A stretch of 64,000 nt of DNA from Caulobacter vibrioides OR37 (GTDB lineage: Bacteria > Pseudomonadota > Alphaproteobacteria > Caulobacterales > Caulobacteraceae), in NCBI RefSeq assembly GCF_000372645.1, contig NZ_APMP01000020.1, positions 17,416 through 81,415 of the forward strand, in the 5' to 3' direction. Positions 1-10,856 of the stretch are shown piece by piece. A program made the position numbers and the translations under genes. Below the pieces are notes generated by a model that ran no database searches, was not told the DNA's origin, and worked only from the letters and a program-made list of their open reading frames with translations. Position 1 is the stretch's first letter; every line of letters starts with the position of its first letter.

Positions 1-125
1 CGGCCAAGTCCTCGGCCGCCAAGGCCGAGACCATCATCGATCCGGCCAATCCCGCGCCCTGCGCCGGCAGCCTGGTTCCCGCCAAGCGGGGCGGCAAGGA
101 CGTACTTATCTGCAAGGCCGACTGA
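1..125 (+). CDS. C-terminal end of an unidentified protein (partial)
   Basis: An open frame enters from the left edge and stops with TGA at 123-125. The visible 40 residues run AKSSAAKAE... to ...DVLICKAD and include two cysteines and an Ala/Lys-rich start. There is too little to assign a family. It is followed by a paired-hairpin repeat that could end its transcript. Confidence 0.5.
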   Translation, partial: AKSSAAKAETIIDPANPAPCAGSLVPAKRGGKDVLICKAD

Positions 126-148
126 ACGCCGACATCATCCCCCGCGCT

Positions 149-268
149 TAGGGCGCGTTAGATTTAAGTGTGTGCGGTTAAACCGCTCGAACGCGCTCTA
201 AATATTTGAATCCAGAGCCTGTTTATCCGCTTCGAATGATTCCATTTGAAGCGGATAAACAGGCTCTA
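149..268. repeat. paired-hairpin intergenic repeat, copy 1
   Basis: Two consecutive palindromes lie between convergent genes. The first (149-200) pairs gggcgcgtt with aacgcgctc. The second (214-267) pairs agagcctgtttatccgctt with its complement around a short loop. They are joined by a short AT-rich linker (aatatttgaatcc). The same design recurs at 12283-12396 and 17072-17182. The end of the second palindrome supplies the stop codon of the neighbouring beta-glucosidase, so it may act as a terminator or 3' stabiliser for both genes. Confidence 0.8.
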
Positions 269-1729
269 GGGTGAGGATGGAAGCACGCCGCTCTCCGCCA
301 AGGCCTTGAACCACTGGTAAGAGGCCTTAGGCGTTCTGACGCCGGTGGCGCGATCCATCGCCACCAGGCCGAACTTCGAGGTGTAGCCCAGGTCCCATTC
401 GAAGTTGTCGATCAGGGTCCACTCGAAATAGCCGCGCACGTCGCACCCGGCCTCGCGGGCGGCCAGCACGGCCTGCAAGTGCCGACGAAGATAGGCGATG
501 CGGAATTCGTCTCTCAGGACCGCCGGCCCGCGCCCGAACGGGTCGGAACAGCCGTTCTCGGTGACGAGCATCCTCGGCCCGCCGTACTCGCGCCGCACCC
601 GATCCAGCACCTCGAACAGACCCGACGGATCGACGTGGCGGCCGAAGGCGTCCAGCTCGACGCCACGCGGCGGGGACGAGGCGGCGATCTTGCTGGGGGC
701 CGACGGGTCCAGCCGCACATAGGCCGGCGCGTAGTAGTTCACGCCCAGGAAGTCGATTGGCTGACGGGTGATGGCCAGATCCCCGTCGCGCGGCACGCCC
801 TTCAGCGGGGCGTCCATCTCCTTGGGATAGGACCCCTTCAGCAGCGGATCCAACCAAGCGCGGTTCCAGATCGCGTCGAGGCCATCCGAGGCCAAGCGGT
901 TCCAGAAGGCCAGGGGTCCGCCGGCGGGCCGACACGGCTGGAGCGCCAGGGTCGTGCCGATCTGAAGGTCCTTCCTCGCGGCCCGCAGCGCCTGGATCGC
1001 CAGCCCCTGACCAAGGTTCATGTGGTGGGTCACCGGGCCCAGCAGCCCGGCGTCCTTCAGGCCCGGCGCGTGTTCGCCCAGCACATGGCCGAACACGGTG
1101 TGCACGGCGGCCTCGTTGAGGATGATGTAGTGCTTCAGCCGGTCGCCCAGTCGCTGGACCACGGCGTGGGCATAGTCGGCCAGGCGCTGGGCGGTGTCGC
1201 GATTGGCCCAGCCGCCCTTGGCCTGCAGGCCCTGGGGCAGGTCCCAGTGGAACAACGTCGCGTAGGGCGTGATCCCCTTGGCCAGCAAGGCGTCGACCAG
1301 CCGGGCGTAGTGGTCCAGCCCCGCGGCGTTCGTCGCCCCCTCGCCCGTCGGCAGGATCCGCGACCAGCTGATCGAGAAGCGGTAGGCGTTAAGCCCCGCC
1401 CCGGCGATCAGGTCGACATCGTCCTGGAACCGGCGATAGCTGTCGGTGGCGACCGTGGCGTCCGAGCCGTCCTTGACGTGGCCCGGAACCTTCTCGAACA
1501 GGTCCCAGATGCTGGGGCCGCGCCCGTCGGCGGTCTGGGAGCCCTCGGTCTGAAAGGCGGCGGTGGCCACGCCCCAGGCGAAGTCCTTCGGAAACCGTCG
1601 CCCCTGCGGCTTCAAGTCGGTGTCGCGATGCGCCTGGCAGCTGGACACCCCCAAGGAAGCCCCGCCCAAGGCCGCGCCCGTAAGCGCGAGCGCGCCCAGG
1701 TCCCGCCGGCTGACGCCTGGCCGTTGCAT
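266..1729 (-). CDS. GH1 family beta-glucosidase, Tat-exported
   Basis: Retaining glycoside hydrolase of family 1, expected to cleave beta-glucosides or related disaccharides outside the cytoplasm. The ATG at 1729 has a strong GGAGGAGACC ribosome site and gives 487 residues; the longer open frame upstream has no such signal. The N-terminus SRRDLGALALTG is a twin-arginine signal, followed by GVSSC, a possible lipobox, so the mature enzyme may be a lipoprotein. Core motifs are DFAWGVATAAFQTEGS near the mature start, LNEA for the acid/base glutamate, and TENG for the nucleophile, followed by GYFEWTLIDNFEW. The last codon lies in the palindromic repeat. The gene follows the c-di-GMP enzyme on the same strand after a 91-base gap. 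Confidence 0.88.
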   Translation of the reverse strand: MQRPGVSRRDLGALALTGAALGGASLGVSSCQAHRDTDLKPQGRRFPKDFAWGVATAAFQTEGSQTADGRGPSIWDLFEKVPGHVKDGSDATVATDSYRRFQDDVDLIAGAGLNAYRFSISWSRILPTGEGATNAAGLDHYARLVDALLAKGITPYATLFHWDLPQGLQAKGGWANRDTAQRLADYAHAVVQRLGDRLKHYIILNEAAVHTVFGHVLGEHAPGLKDAGLLGPVTHHMNLGQGLAIQALRAARKDLQIGTTLALQPCRPAGGPLAFWNRLASDGLDAIWNRAWLDPLLKGSYPKEMDAPLKGVPRDGDLAITRQPIDFLGVNYYAPAYVRLDPSAPSKIAASSPPRGVELDAFGRHVDPSGLFEVLDRVRREYGGPRMLVTENGCSDPFGRGPAVLRDEFRIAYLRRHLQAVLAAREAGCDVRGYFEWTLIDNFEWDLGYTSKFGLVAMDRATGVRTPKASYQWFKALAESGVLPSSP

Positions 1730-1820
1730 GGTCTCCTCCCCGTCTTGTCTTTGCGGAGAAGATGCGGCGCGGTTGAGGTCCAGGCAATCCTCCCCCTTTG
1801 AAGGGGCCGGATTTCCGGAC

Positions 1821-3986
1821 TTACCGAACCCGAACCATCGACGGCGTGGAGGCGATCGCCTCGGCCGGCATCGGACGTCCCAGCAGATAGCCCTGGAATT
1901 CGACACAGCCCAGCTTCACCAGGGCGTCCATCTGGTTCTGGGTTTCGACGCCCTCGGCCGTGGTCTTCAGACCCAAGGACTTGGCCAGACTGACGATGGC
2001 CGACGCGACGGCCATCGCTTCGCCATTGCCCGGCAAGCTGGCCACGAAGGACCGGTCGATCTTCAGCTTGTCGATCGGATGGCGGCGCAGATAGGCCAGG
2101 CTGGCATAGCCGGTGCCGAAATCGTCCAGCGCCAGACGGAAGCCCAGGCGCTTCAATCGGCGCAGCGCGTCGTGGACGCCATCGCCGTCCTTCAGCAAGG
2201 CCGTCTCGGTGATCTCGAGCATGAAGGTCTCGGCCCGGGCGCTGGTCTCGGCCAGGGTCGCGACGATCTCGTCGATGAAATCCGGGTTGGTCAGCTGGAT
2301 GGCCGAGACGTTGACCGACACCTCCAGACCCGACCAGCGCAGGCTGTCGTAACAGGCGCGCCGGAACACGGCGGCGCCGACGGGGCCGATCAGGCCGCAG
2401 GACTCGGCCAGCGGAATGAAGATGCCGGGCGAGATCTCGCCGCGTTCCGGGTGGTTCCAGCGGGCCAGGGCCTCGACCCCGACCATCTCGCCGCGCGCGT
2501 CGGTCAGAGGCTGGTAAGCCACGGTCAGCTCATCGTGCTCCAGCGCCGCGCGCAGATCCCGCTCGAGGCTCTTTCGCAGGCGCAGGGCCGCGTCCATCTC
2601 GGGCTCGAAGAAGGCGAAACGGCCGCGCCCCGCCTCCTTGGCGCGATAGAGGGCGACATCGGCCTGACGCAGCAGCTCGGCCTGGCCCTGGTCGGCGTCG
2701 GCCACGACCGACACGCCCACCGAACACGACAGCACGGCGCGGCCGATCGACAGGTCCACCTCGCCCGACAGGCCATCGACCACGCGTTGCGCCAGACTGG
2801 CGGCGCCGGCCGGGCTGGTGTCGGGCTGGATGATGGCGAACTCGTCGCCGCCCAGGCGGCAGATGGTGTCGGTGTCCCGGCAGATGGCGGTCAGCCGGCG
2901 AGCGACCTCGCGGATCAGCTGGTCTCCGGCGTCGTGGCCATAGGTGTCGTTGACCTCCTTGAACCGATCGAGGTCGATGCAGAGCACGCCAATATGGCCT
3001 GGCTTTCGCCGCAACAGCGCGTGCGCGTGAACCAGACGGTCGGTGAACAGCGTCCGATTGGCCAGACCCGTCAGCGGGTCGTGCAGGGCCAGGTGCTTGG
3101 CCTCCGCTTCGCTGAGCAACAGCTTCTTGGCCGCGCGGCGGGTGGTCCGGAACAGCAGGAACGAGCCCATCGCCGCCGCCAGGATGGCGATCGCCAGCAT
3201 GGGCGTCGCCGAACGCAGCAGTTCCGCGCCAGGTCGCCGGGGGACCCAACGCAGCACGATGCGGCGACCGTCGGCCGATCGGCCCAGAACCGATTGGGCG
3301 ACCGCGGCGTCGACGGCGTCGGCCGCGACCACCGCGATGGCCGCGTCGCGCAGCAGGAAGCGTTCGGAGAAGGCCTTGACCATGATCTTGGCCACCGGGG
3401 TCGAGGTGACCAGCAGCGGCCCGCGCGGCCCCTTGGTCCTCGCCTTCAGGTCCGGGCGGATCAACGAGACGGTGATCAGAACCGGCTCGCCGCGCACCAG
3501 CTCGACGCGGCTCTTGTGGACGGCGTGCAGCGCGGCGACCTTCTTGGGATCGCTCTCGATCGCCCGAACGTCGTTCACCAGGCTCGAAGCTTGGAAGGCA
3601 TAGCGGTCAAAGGTGGTCGAAGAAACATCCTTGCCCGCGACGTGGGCGTAGATCGGCTTGTCGGCGGCGTCCAGAACGAACGCGGCCTCATAGCCCAGCG
3701 CTCCGCCGACAGAGGCTCCGATGTTCTGGCTGGCCCAGGCCTGGTCGAACCGGTTGTCGAGCTTGTGGATCGCCTCGTCCCAGATGACATAGGGATTGAG
3801 GCCGGTCTGGATTTCCTCGATGCGCTGGCGCAGGCCATTGCCGACCAGGGTCTGCTCGTAGTCGCGTTCGCGGGCGTCGGCATGGCGGGTCGCGACCGTC
3901 AGGGCGAAACCGGCGAGCAGGATCATGCCCGCCGCCATGCCGGCGATCAGGCCAAAGATCTTCAACTCGATGTTCCGACGGTCCAT
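1821..3986 (-). CDS. CHASE4-GGDEF-EAL cyclic-di-GMP synthase/phosphodiesterase
   Basis: Membrane sensor with both c-di-GMP synthesis and breakdown domains. I chose the ATG at 3986 (721 residues) because AGGGGA lies at good distance; the ATG at 4016 has no ribosome site. Order: membrane helix about residues 10-32; periplasmic CHASE4-like domain about 35-240 with the typical YVIWDEA...LDNRFD stretch; second helix about 262-280; GGDEF domain with an intact GGDEF near 379 and an RxxD inhibition site (RDTD) five residues before it; EAL domain with intact EAL near 505. Both halves look catalytically competent, so net activity cannot be told from sequence. The periplasmic ligand is unknown. Confidence 0.9.
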   Translation of the reverse strand: MDRRNIELKIFGLIAGMAAGMILLAGFALTVATRHADARERDYEQTLVGNGLRQRIEEIQTGLNPYVIWDEAIHKLDNRFDQAWASQNIGASVGGALGYEAAFVLDAADKPIYAHVAGKDVSSTTFDRYAFQASSLVNDVRAIESDPKKVAALHAVHKSRVELVRGEPVLITVSLIRPDLKARTKGPRGPLLVTSTPVAKIMVKAFSERFLLRDAAIAVVAADAVDAAVAQSVLGRSADGRRIVLRWVPRRPGAELLRSATPMLAIAILAAAMGSFLLFRTTRRAAKKLLLSEAEAKHLALHDPLTGLANRTLFTDRLVHAHALLRRKPGHIGVLCIDLDRFKEVNDTYGHDAGDQLIREVARRLTAICRDTDTICRLGGDEFAIIQPDTSPAGAASLAQRVVDGLSGEVDLSIGRAVLSCSVGVSVVADADQGQAELLRQADVALYRAKEAGRGRFAFFEPEMDAALRLRKSLERDLRAALEHDELTVAYQPLTDARGEMVGVEALARWNHPERGEISPGIFIPLAESCGLIGPVGAAVFRRACYDSLRWSGLEVSVNVSAIQLTNPDFIDEIVATLAETSARAETFMLEITETALLKDGDGVHDALRRLKRLGFRLALDDFGTGYASLAYLRRHPIDKLKIDRSFVASLPGNGEAMAVASAIVSLAKSLGLKTTAEGVETQNQMDALVKLGCVEFQGYLLGRPMPAEAIASTPSMVRVR

Positions 3987-4133
3987 CGCGCTCCCCTGAG
4001 ATCCGACATCCTTCATACCAACGGTTGCCGAAATCCTTATCGCGACGGATCGGAGAGAAATTTATCGCACGGCGTTACGCGATTTGGGTGTTGCGAGATT
4101 GACTCCGCGGCCAAGCCCCGGGGCCGTCATCCT

Positions 4134-6802
<2,669 letters not shown>

Positions 6803-6806
<4 letters not shown>

Positions 6807-7804
6807 GCCGCCACCGCCTTCCGAGCGCGCGCCTCGGCCAGCGCGATCTGCCCCCGGAGGAAGTCCTCGAAGCCGATCCCCTCGGCCTTCAACGACTTGG
6901 GATAGAGCGATGAAGCGGTCATGCCCGGCAGGGTGTTGATCTCCAGGAAGACCGGCCCCTGGGCGGTGATGATGAAATCGCTGCGCGAATAGCCGGCCGC
7001 GCCGACCGCCCGGTGAGCCTTCAGCGCGTTCTCGCCCAGCGCCGCCACGATCTCGGGCGAAAAGGTCGAGGGGCACAGTTCGCGCGTGCCGGCCGACAGG
7101 TACTTGGCTTGGTAGTCGAAGACGCCCTCGGCGGGCAGGATCTCGACCGGCGGCAAGGCGATCAGCGAGCCGTCGGCGCGCTCCAGCACCCCGCAGGTCG
7201 CCTCCTGGCCGGCCACGAACGGCTCGATGACATAGGCCTCGGTCGCGGCGGCGGCTTTCAGGCGCTCCAGGTCGGCCGGACCGTCCACGAAGATCAGGCC
7301 GTAGCTCGAGCCGTCGGCGGCGGGCTTGGCGACCAGGCGGCCATAGCGGGCCAGGGCGGCCTCGGCGTCGTCCAGGGCCACCCCCAGCGGCGAGGTCACG
7401 CCGGCCTTGGCGGCGGCGGCCTTGGCGGCGGGCTTGTCGAAGGCGACGCGGCTGGCGGCCGCGCCCGAGCCGGTGAAGGCCACGCCCCGCGCCTCGCACA
7501 GGGTCTGCAGCTCGCCGTTCTCGGCCATGCCCCCGTGCAGGCCCAAGAGCAGCGTGCGATCTTCGCGGGCGGCGAGCGCGATGGCGGCCTCGATGTCGCC
7601 GATCGGCGCGCCCTCGGTCGGCAGGTCGATCTCGAACGGACGGTCGTGGCCCAGCAGCGTCTCGCGCGTGGCGGCGTGCACCTGGCCGTTCGGCGCCCAG
7701 TACCACAGGTCGGCGTCCGGCAGGGCGCGCGCCAAGCTCTGGGCGCTGGCCACGGCGACGAGGCGTTCGCGGTTGACGCCGCCGAAGAGAATGGTGATCG
7801 ACAT
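6803..7804 (-). CDS. Ddl-like ATP-grasp ligase (D-alanine--D-alanine ligase family)
   Basis: 333 residues with the landmarks of the D-Ala-D-Ala ligase family: LFGG at the N-terminus, [41 protein letters not shown] and [10 protein letters not shown] near the end, which in this family carry ATP, magnesium and product-binding residues. It lies between the two halves of methionine synthase: 7 bases after the first and overlapping the second by ATGA. This placement makes a cell-wall role uncertain. Caulobacters are expected to carry another ddl in the division/cell-wall cluster, so this may be a paralogue with a different amino-acid substrate. Confidence 0.85.
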
Positions 7805-7811
7805 CGGGACC

Positions 7812-8888
7812 TTAGGCGAGTTCGAAGGGTTCGAGGCCGGCCAGGCGCATGGCCTTGGGGCGTTCGGGGATCTGGCGGGGCTTCACGCCGCGCACTTCGT
7901 CGGCGACGTGACGGATGTGGTCCGGCGTGGTGCCGCAGCAGCCGCCCAGGATGTTGACCAGGCCGTCCTTGGCCCACTCGTGCAGGGCGTGGCCGGTCTG
8001 ATGCGGCTCCTCGTCGTACTGCCCCATGGCGTTGGGCAGACCAGCGTTGGGATAGGCCGCGACCAGGGTGTCGGCGATGCGGGCCATCTCGGCGATGTGC
8101 GGGCGCATCAAATCAGCGCCCAGCGCGCAGTTGAAGCCCACCGCGAACGGCTTGGCGTGCTTGACGCTGTTCCAGAAGGCTTCCGCCGTCTGGCCCGACA
8201 GCGTCCGGCCCGAGCGGTCGGTGATGGTGCCGCTGATCCAGATCGGCAGCTCCTCGTGGCCCTCGTCGCGCCAGTCCAGGATGGCCTTGATCGCCGCCTT
8301 GCAGTTCAGGGTGTCGGTGATCGTCTCGATCAGGAAGAGGTCGACTCCGCCCTGATAGAGCGCGTCCACCTGCTGACGATAGGCCCCGTAGACCTGGTCG
8401 AAGGTCACCTTGCGCGCGCCGGGGTCGTTCACATCCGACGACATCGACAGCATGACGTTCAGCGGCCCGATCGAGCCGGCGATAAACTTCGGGCGAGCCG
8501 GGTTCTCGGCGTTCCAGCGGTCGGCGACCGAGCGGCCGATCCTGGCCCCCTCGAAATTGATGTCCCAGACGTCCTGCTCCGACAGGTGATAGTCCGCCTG
8601 GGCGATGGTCGTGCCCGAGAAGGTGTTGGTCTCGGAGATGTCGGCGCCGGCCGAGAAGTAGGCGTCGTGCAGTTCGGCCACGAGATCCGGCCGGGTCAGG
8701 CACAGGATGTCGTTGTTGCCCTTCATCTGGCCGTTATAGGCGGCGAAGCGCTCGGCCCGGTAATCGGCCTCGGACAGGCCCTTCTTCTGGAACATCACGC
8801 CCCAGGAGCCGTCCAGGATCAGGATGCGCTCCTGGGCGGCGGCCTTGAGGGCGGCGACACGATTGGCGCGGATGGACAGGTCGGTCAT
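7812..8888 (-). CDS. metH: methionine synthase, N-terminal homocysteine-binding half
   Basis: Homocysteine S-methyltransferase domain (358 residues from the ATG at 8888). Zinc/homocysteine ligands are visible: a Cys in GFNCALGADLM and the Cys pair in GGCCGTTPDH near the C-terminus. The N-terminal ILILDGSWGVMFQ is typical of MetH domain 1. On its own it lacks pterin and B12 domains, which are encoded at 4134-6806, so the two proteins should work as a complex. It is separated from the upstream lactamase gene by a 136-bp inverted repeat and from the downstream ligase by 7 bases. The start is chosen over an upstream TTG that lies in repeat-adjacent sequence. Confidence 0.93.
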   Translation of the reverse strand: MTDLSIRANRVAALKAAAQERILILDGSWGVMFQKKGLSEADYRAERFAAYNGQMKGNNDILCLTRPDLVAELHDAYFSAGADISETNTFSGTTIAQADYHLSEQDVWDINFEGARIGRSVADRWNAENPARPKFIAGSIGPLNVMLSMSSDVNDPGARKVTFDQVYGAYRQQVDALYQGGVDLFLIETITDTLNCKAAIKAILDWRDEGHEELPIWISGTITDRSGRTLSGQTAEAFWNSVKHAKPFAVGFNCALGADLMRPHIAEMARIADTLVAAYPNAGLPNAMGQYDEEPHQTGHALHEWAKDGLVNILGGCCGTTPDHIRHVADEVRGVKPRQIPERPKAMRLAGLEPFELA

Positions 8889-8908
8889 GGGCGGAACTCC
8901 GAAGCGCA

Positions 8909-9044
8909 AGCGCCCCCTCCGTCACGCCGCGTATTCGCGGCGCGCCACCTCCCCCGCTTCGCGGGTGAGGAGGAAATTATTGCATCCTCCCCCGAGAAAC
9001 GGGGGAGGTGGATCGACGCGCGGCGGCGAGACGGAGGGGGCGCT
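8909..9044. repeat. nested inverted repeat (CTCC-rich family), copy 1
   Basis: The outer arms agcgccccctccgtc (8909-8923) and gacggagggggcgct (9030-9044) are perfect complements. Inside them ccacctcccccg (8945-8956) pairs with cgggggaggtgg (9000-9011). The element fills almost the whole gap between the lactamase stop and the metH start. A related element lies at 63925-63988. In the transcript it would fold into a long stem and could affect expression of the distal genes. Confidence 0.8.
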
Positions 9045-9045
9045 T

Positions 9046-9915
9046 TCATCGCGCGCCTCCCGCCGCCTGCTGGCGCGCGAGTTCCTGGTTGAAGGCGGCT
9101 TCGGAGGCGTCGACGAACCGGCCAAGCTCGGTCGGGTCGACGAAGGCGTTCGGGTCGCCGCGCAACTGCTTGCGGCGCTTGGCCAGCAGGTCGCCCTGCT
9201 CCTCGTGCGCGGGCAGCATGACGTCGGTGGGGATCGCGCGCAGCTTGACGAAGCTCTGGCGATAGTCCGCCACGATGTTGCGATGGGTCTTGTTGCCGAC
9301 CAACACATTGCCGGCCACCGACAGCGAACAGGGGAAGGTCACGTTCAGCGGCCGCCCTCGCTCGATCACCGCCGTGGTCCAGCTGGTGCAGCCAATCGTG
9401 TGGCCCGGCGTCAGGTGCGCGATCAGGGCGGTCTCGCCCAACTTGAGCTTGGCGCCGTCGCCGAAGGTCTTGTCGACCTTGACCGGCGGCATCGGCGTCG
9501 GACCATTCTCGTTGTCGCCGATATGATGGCCCTGCTCGATGGCCGGCGCGTCGCCGCGCGAGATCCACAGCTTGGCGGTCGGGATGTCGGCCTTCAGCTG
9601 GGCGAAGCCGCCGGCGTGGTCGTAGTGGGCGTGGGTGTTGATCAGGACCTTCACGTCGGTCAGCTGAAAGCCCAGCGCGGTGATGTTGCGCTCGATCTGC
9701 TTGCCGACCTCGGCGTTCGGGCCGGCGTCCAGCAGCACATGGCCCTCGGACGAGACGATCAGCCAGGACGAGATGCCCTCCGTCCCGACGTAGTAGATGT
9801 TACCGACCACGCGATAGGGCCGCGTCGGCTTGGTCCAGTTGGCCGGCATGTCGGCGTGGGCCGCTGGCGCCAGGGCCAGGGCCGACATCGCCAGGGCGAT
9901 CAGAACGCGCTTCAT
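9046..9915 (-). CDS. subclass B3 metallo-beta-lactamase (CAU-1-like)
   Basis: Periplasmic zinc hydrolase of 289 residues with the signal peptide MKRVLIALAMSALALAPAAHA. The zinc ligands of subclass B3 are present: HAHYDH (His116, His118, Asp120, His121), GHTIGCTSW (His196) and PAHEEQ (His263). Length and layout match the CAU-1/Mbl1b enzymes known from Caulobacter. Its ATG overlaps the metF stop (ATGA), so it is translated as part of the methionine operon. Whether beta-lactams are its natural substrate is open; operon control by methionine-cycle signals would be odd for a defence enzyme. Confidence 0.9.
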   Translation of the reverse strand: MKRVLIALAMSALALAPAAHADMPANWTKPTRPYRVVGNIYYVGTEGISSWLIVSSEGHVLLDAGPNAEVGKQIERNITALGFQLTDVKVLINTHAHYDHAGGFAQLKADIPTAKLWISRGDAPAIEQGHHIGDNENGPTPMPPVKVDKTFGDGAKLKLGETALIAHLTPGHTIGCTSWTTAVIERGRPLNVTFPCSLSVAGNVLVGNKTHRNIVADYRQSFVKLRAIPTDVMLPAHEEQGDLLAKRRKQLRGDPNAFVDPTELGRFVDASEAAFNQELARQQAAGGAR

Positions 9916-10856
9916 GCCGCGGCCTCCGCTGGAGCCGGCGAAACCTCGCGCACGCCCAGCACACGGCAGATGGCGTAGACGAGATCGGCCCGGTTCAGGG
10001 TGTAGAAGTGGAAGTCCTCGAAGCCCTGTTCCCGCAGCTTGGCGCACATCTCGGCGGCGACCGAGCAGGCGATCAGACGGCGGGTCTCGGCGTCGTCGTC
10101 CAGACCTTCGAACAGGTTGGCCAGCCACGATGGGATCGCCGTCTGGCACGCGGCGGCCATGGTCTTGAGGCCGTTGAAGTTGGTCACCGGCATGACGCCC
10201 GGCACGATGGGAATGGTGATCCCGGCGGCCCGCACCTTGTCGACGAAGCGCAGGAACGCGTCGAGATCGAAGAAGAACTGGCTGATGCCCAGCGTCGCGC
10301 CGGCGTCGATCTTCTGTTTCAACACGTCGATGTCGTGCTCGATCGAGGGGCTTTCCGGATGCTTCTCGGGATAGACGCCGACCAGCACCTCGAACGGAGC
10401 CACGGCCCGCACCGCGCGGGTCAGCTCGGTGGCGTTGGCGTAGCCGTCCGCGCGCGGAACATAGACCCCGCCGATGCCGCCCTCCCCCGGCGGCGGATCG
10501 CCGCGCAGCGAGACGATGTGACGAACGCCCGTCTGCCAATATTCGCGGATCACCTCGTCCACTTCCTCGCGGCTGGCGCCGACGCAGGTCAGGTGGGCGG
10601 CCGGCTTCAGCTGGGTCTCGTCCAGGATGCGCTTGACCGTCCGGTGCGTGCGCTCGCGGGTCGAGCCGCCGGCGCCATAGGTCACCGACACGAAGGCCGG
10701 ATCCAGCGGGGCCAGACGGGTGATCGCCTGCCAGAGGTTCTCTTCCATGCGCGGCGTCTTGGGCGGGAAGAACTCGAACGAGACGCGCGGGCGGTCCGTG
10801 CGCTCGCCCGCGCGGGCGACGGGGCCGATGACGCGGCGGGTCGGCGGAAGGGTCAT
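9912..10856 (-). CDS. metF: methylenetetrahydrofolate reductase
   Basis: FAD enzyme that reduces 5,10-methylene-THF to 5-methyl-THF, the methyl donor for the MetH pair downstream. 314 residues from the ATG at 10856, which overlaps the stop of the regulator gene (ATGA). Family landmarks: SFEFFPPKT near residue 30, SVTYGAGGSTRERT, HLTCVG, LRGDPP, a Gln-Phe-Phe-Phe-Asp stretch (SQFFFD) and PGVMPV. An N-terminal extension of about 25 residues precedes the barrel. It overlaps the downstream lactamase gene by four bases. Confidence 0.95.
   Translation of the reverse strand: MTLPPTRRVIGPVARAGERTDRPRVSFEFFPPKTPRMEENLWQAITRLAPLDPAFVSVTYGAGGSTRERTHRTVKRILDETQLKPAAHLTCVGASREEVDEVIREYWQTGVRHIVSLRGDPPPGEGGIGGVYVPRADGYANATELTRAVRAVAPFEVLVGVYPEKHPESPSIEHDIDVLKQKIDAGATLGISQFFFDLDAFLRFVDKVRAAGITIPIVPGVMPVTNFNGLKTMAAACQTAIPSWLANLFEGLDDDAETRRLIACSVAAEMCAKLREQGFEDFHFYTLNRADLVYAICRVLGVREVSPAPAEAAA

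Noticed and set aside
1790..1812. Small hairpin ccccctttgaagggg between the GGDEF-EAL and GH1 genes
   Set aside because: Stem is short and no T-run follows, so I do not call it a terminator; the two genes may be co-transcribed.
8889..9045. Cobalamin or SAM riboswitch before metH
   Set aside because: The gap is filled by a nested inverted repeat; I could not find a B12-box-like or SAM-riboswitch core. A covariance search (Infernal with Rfam models) would settle it.
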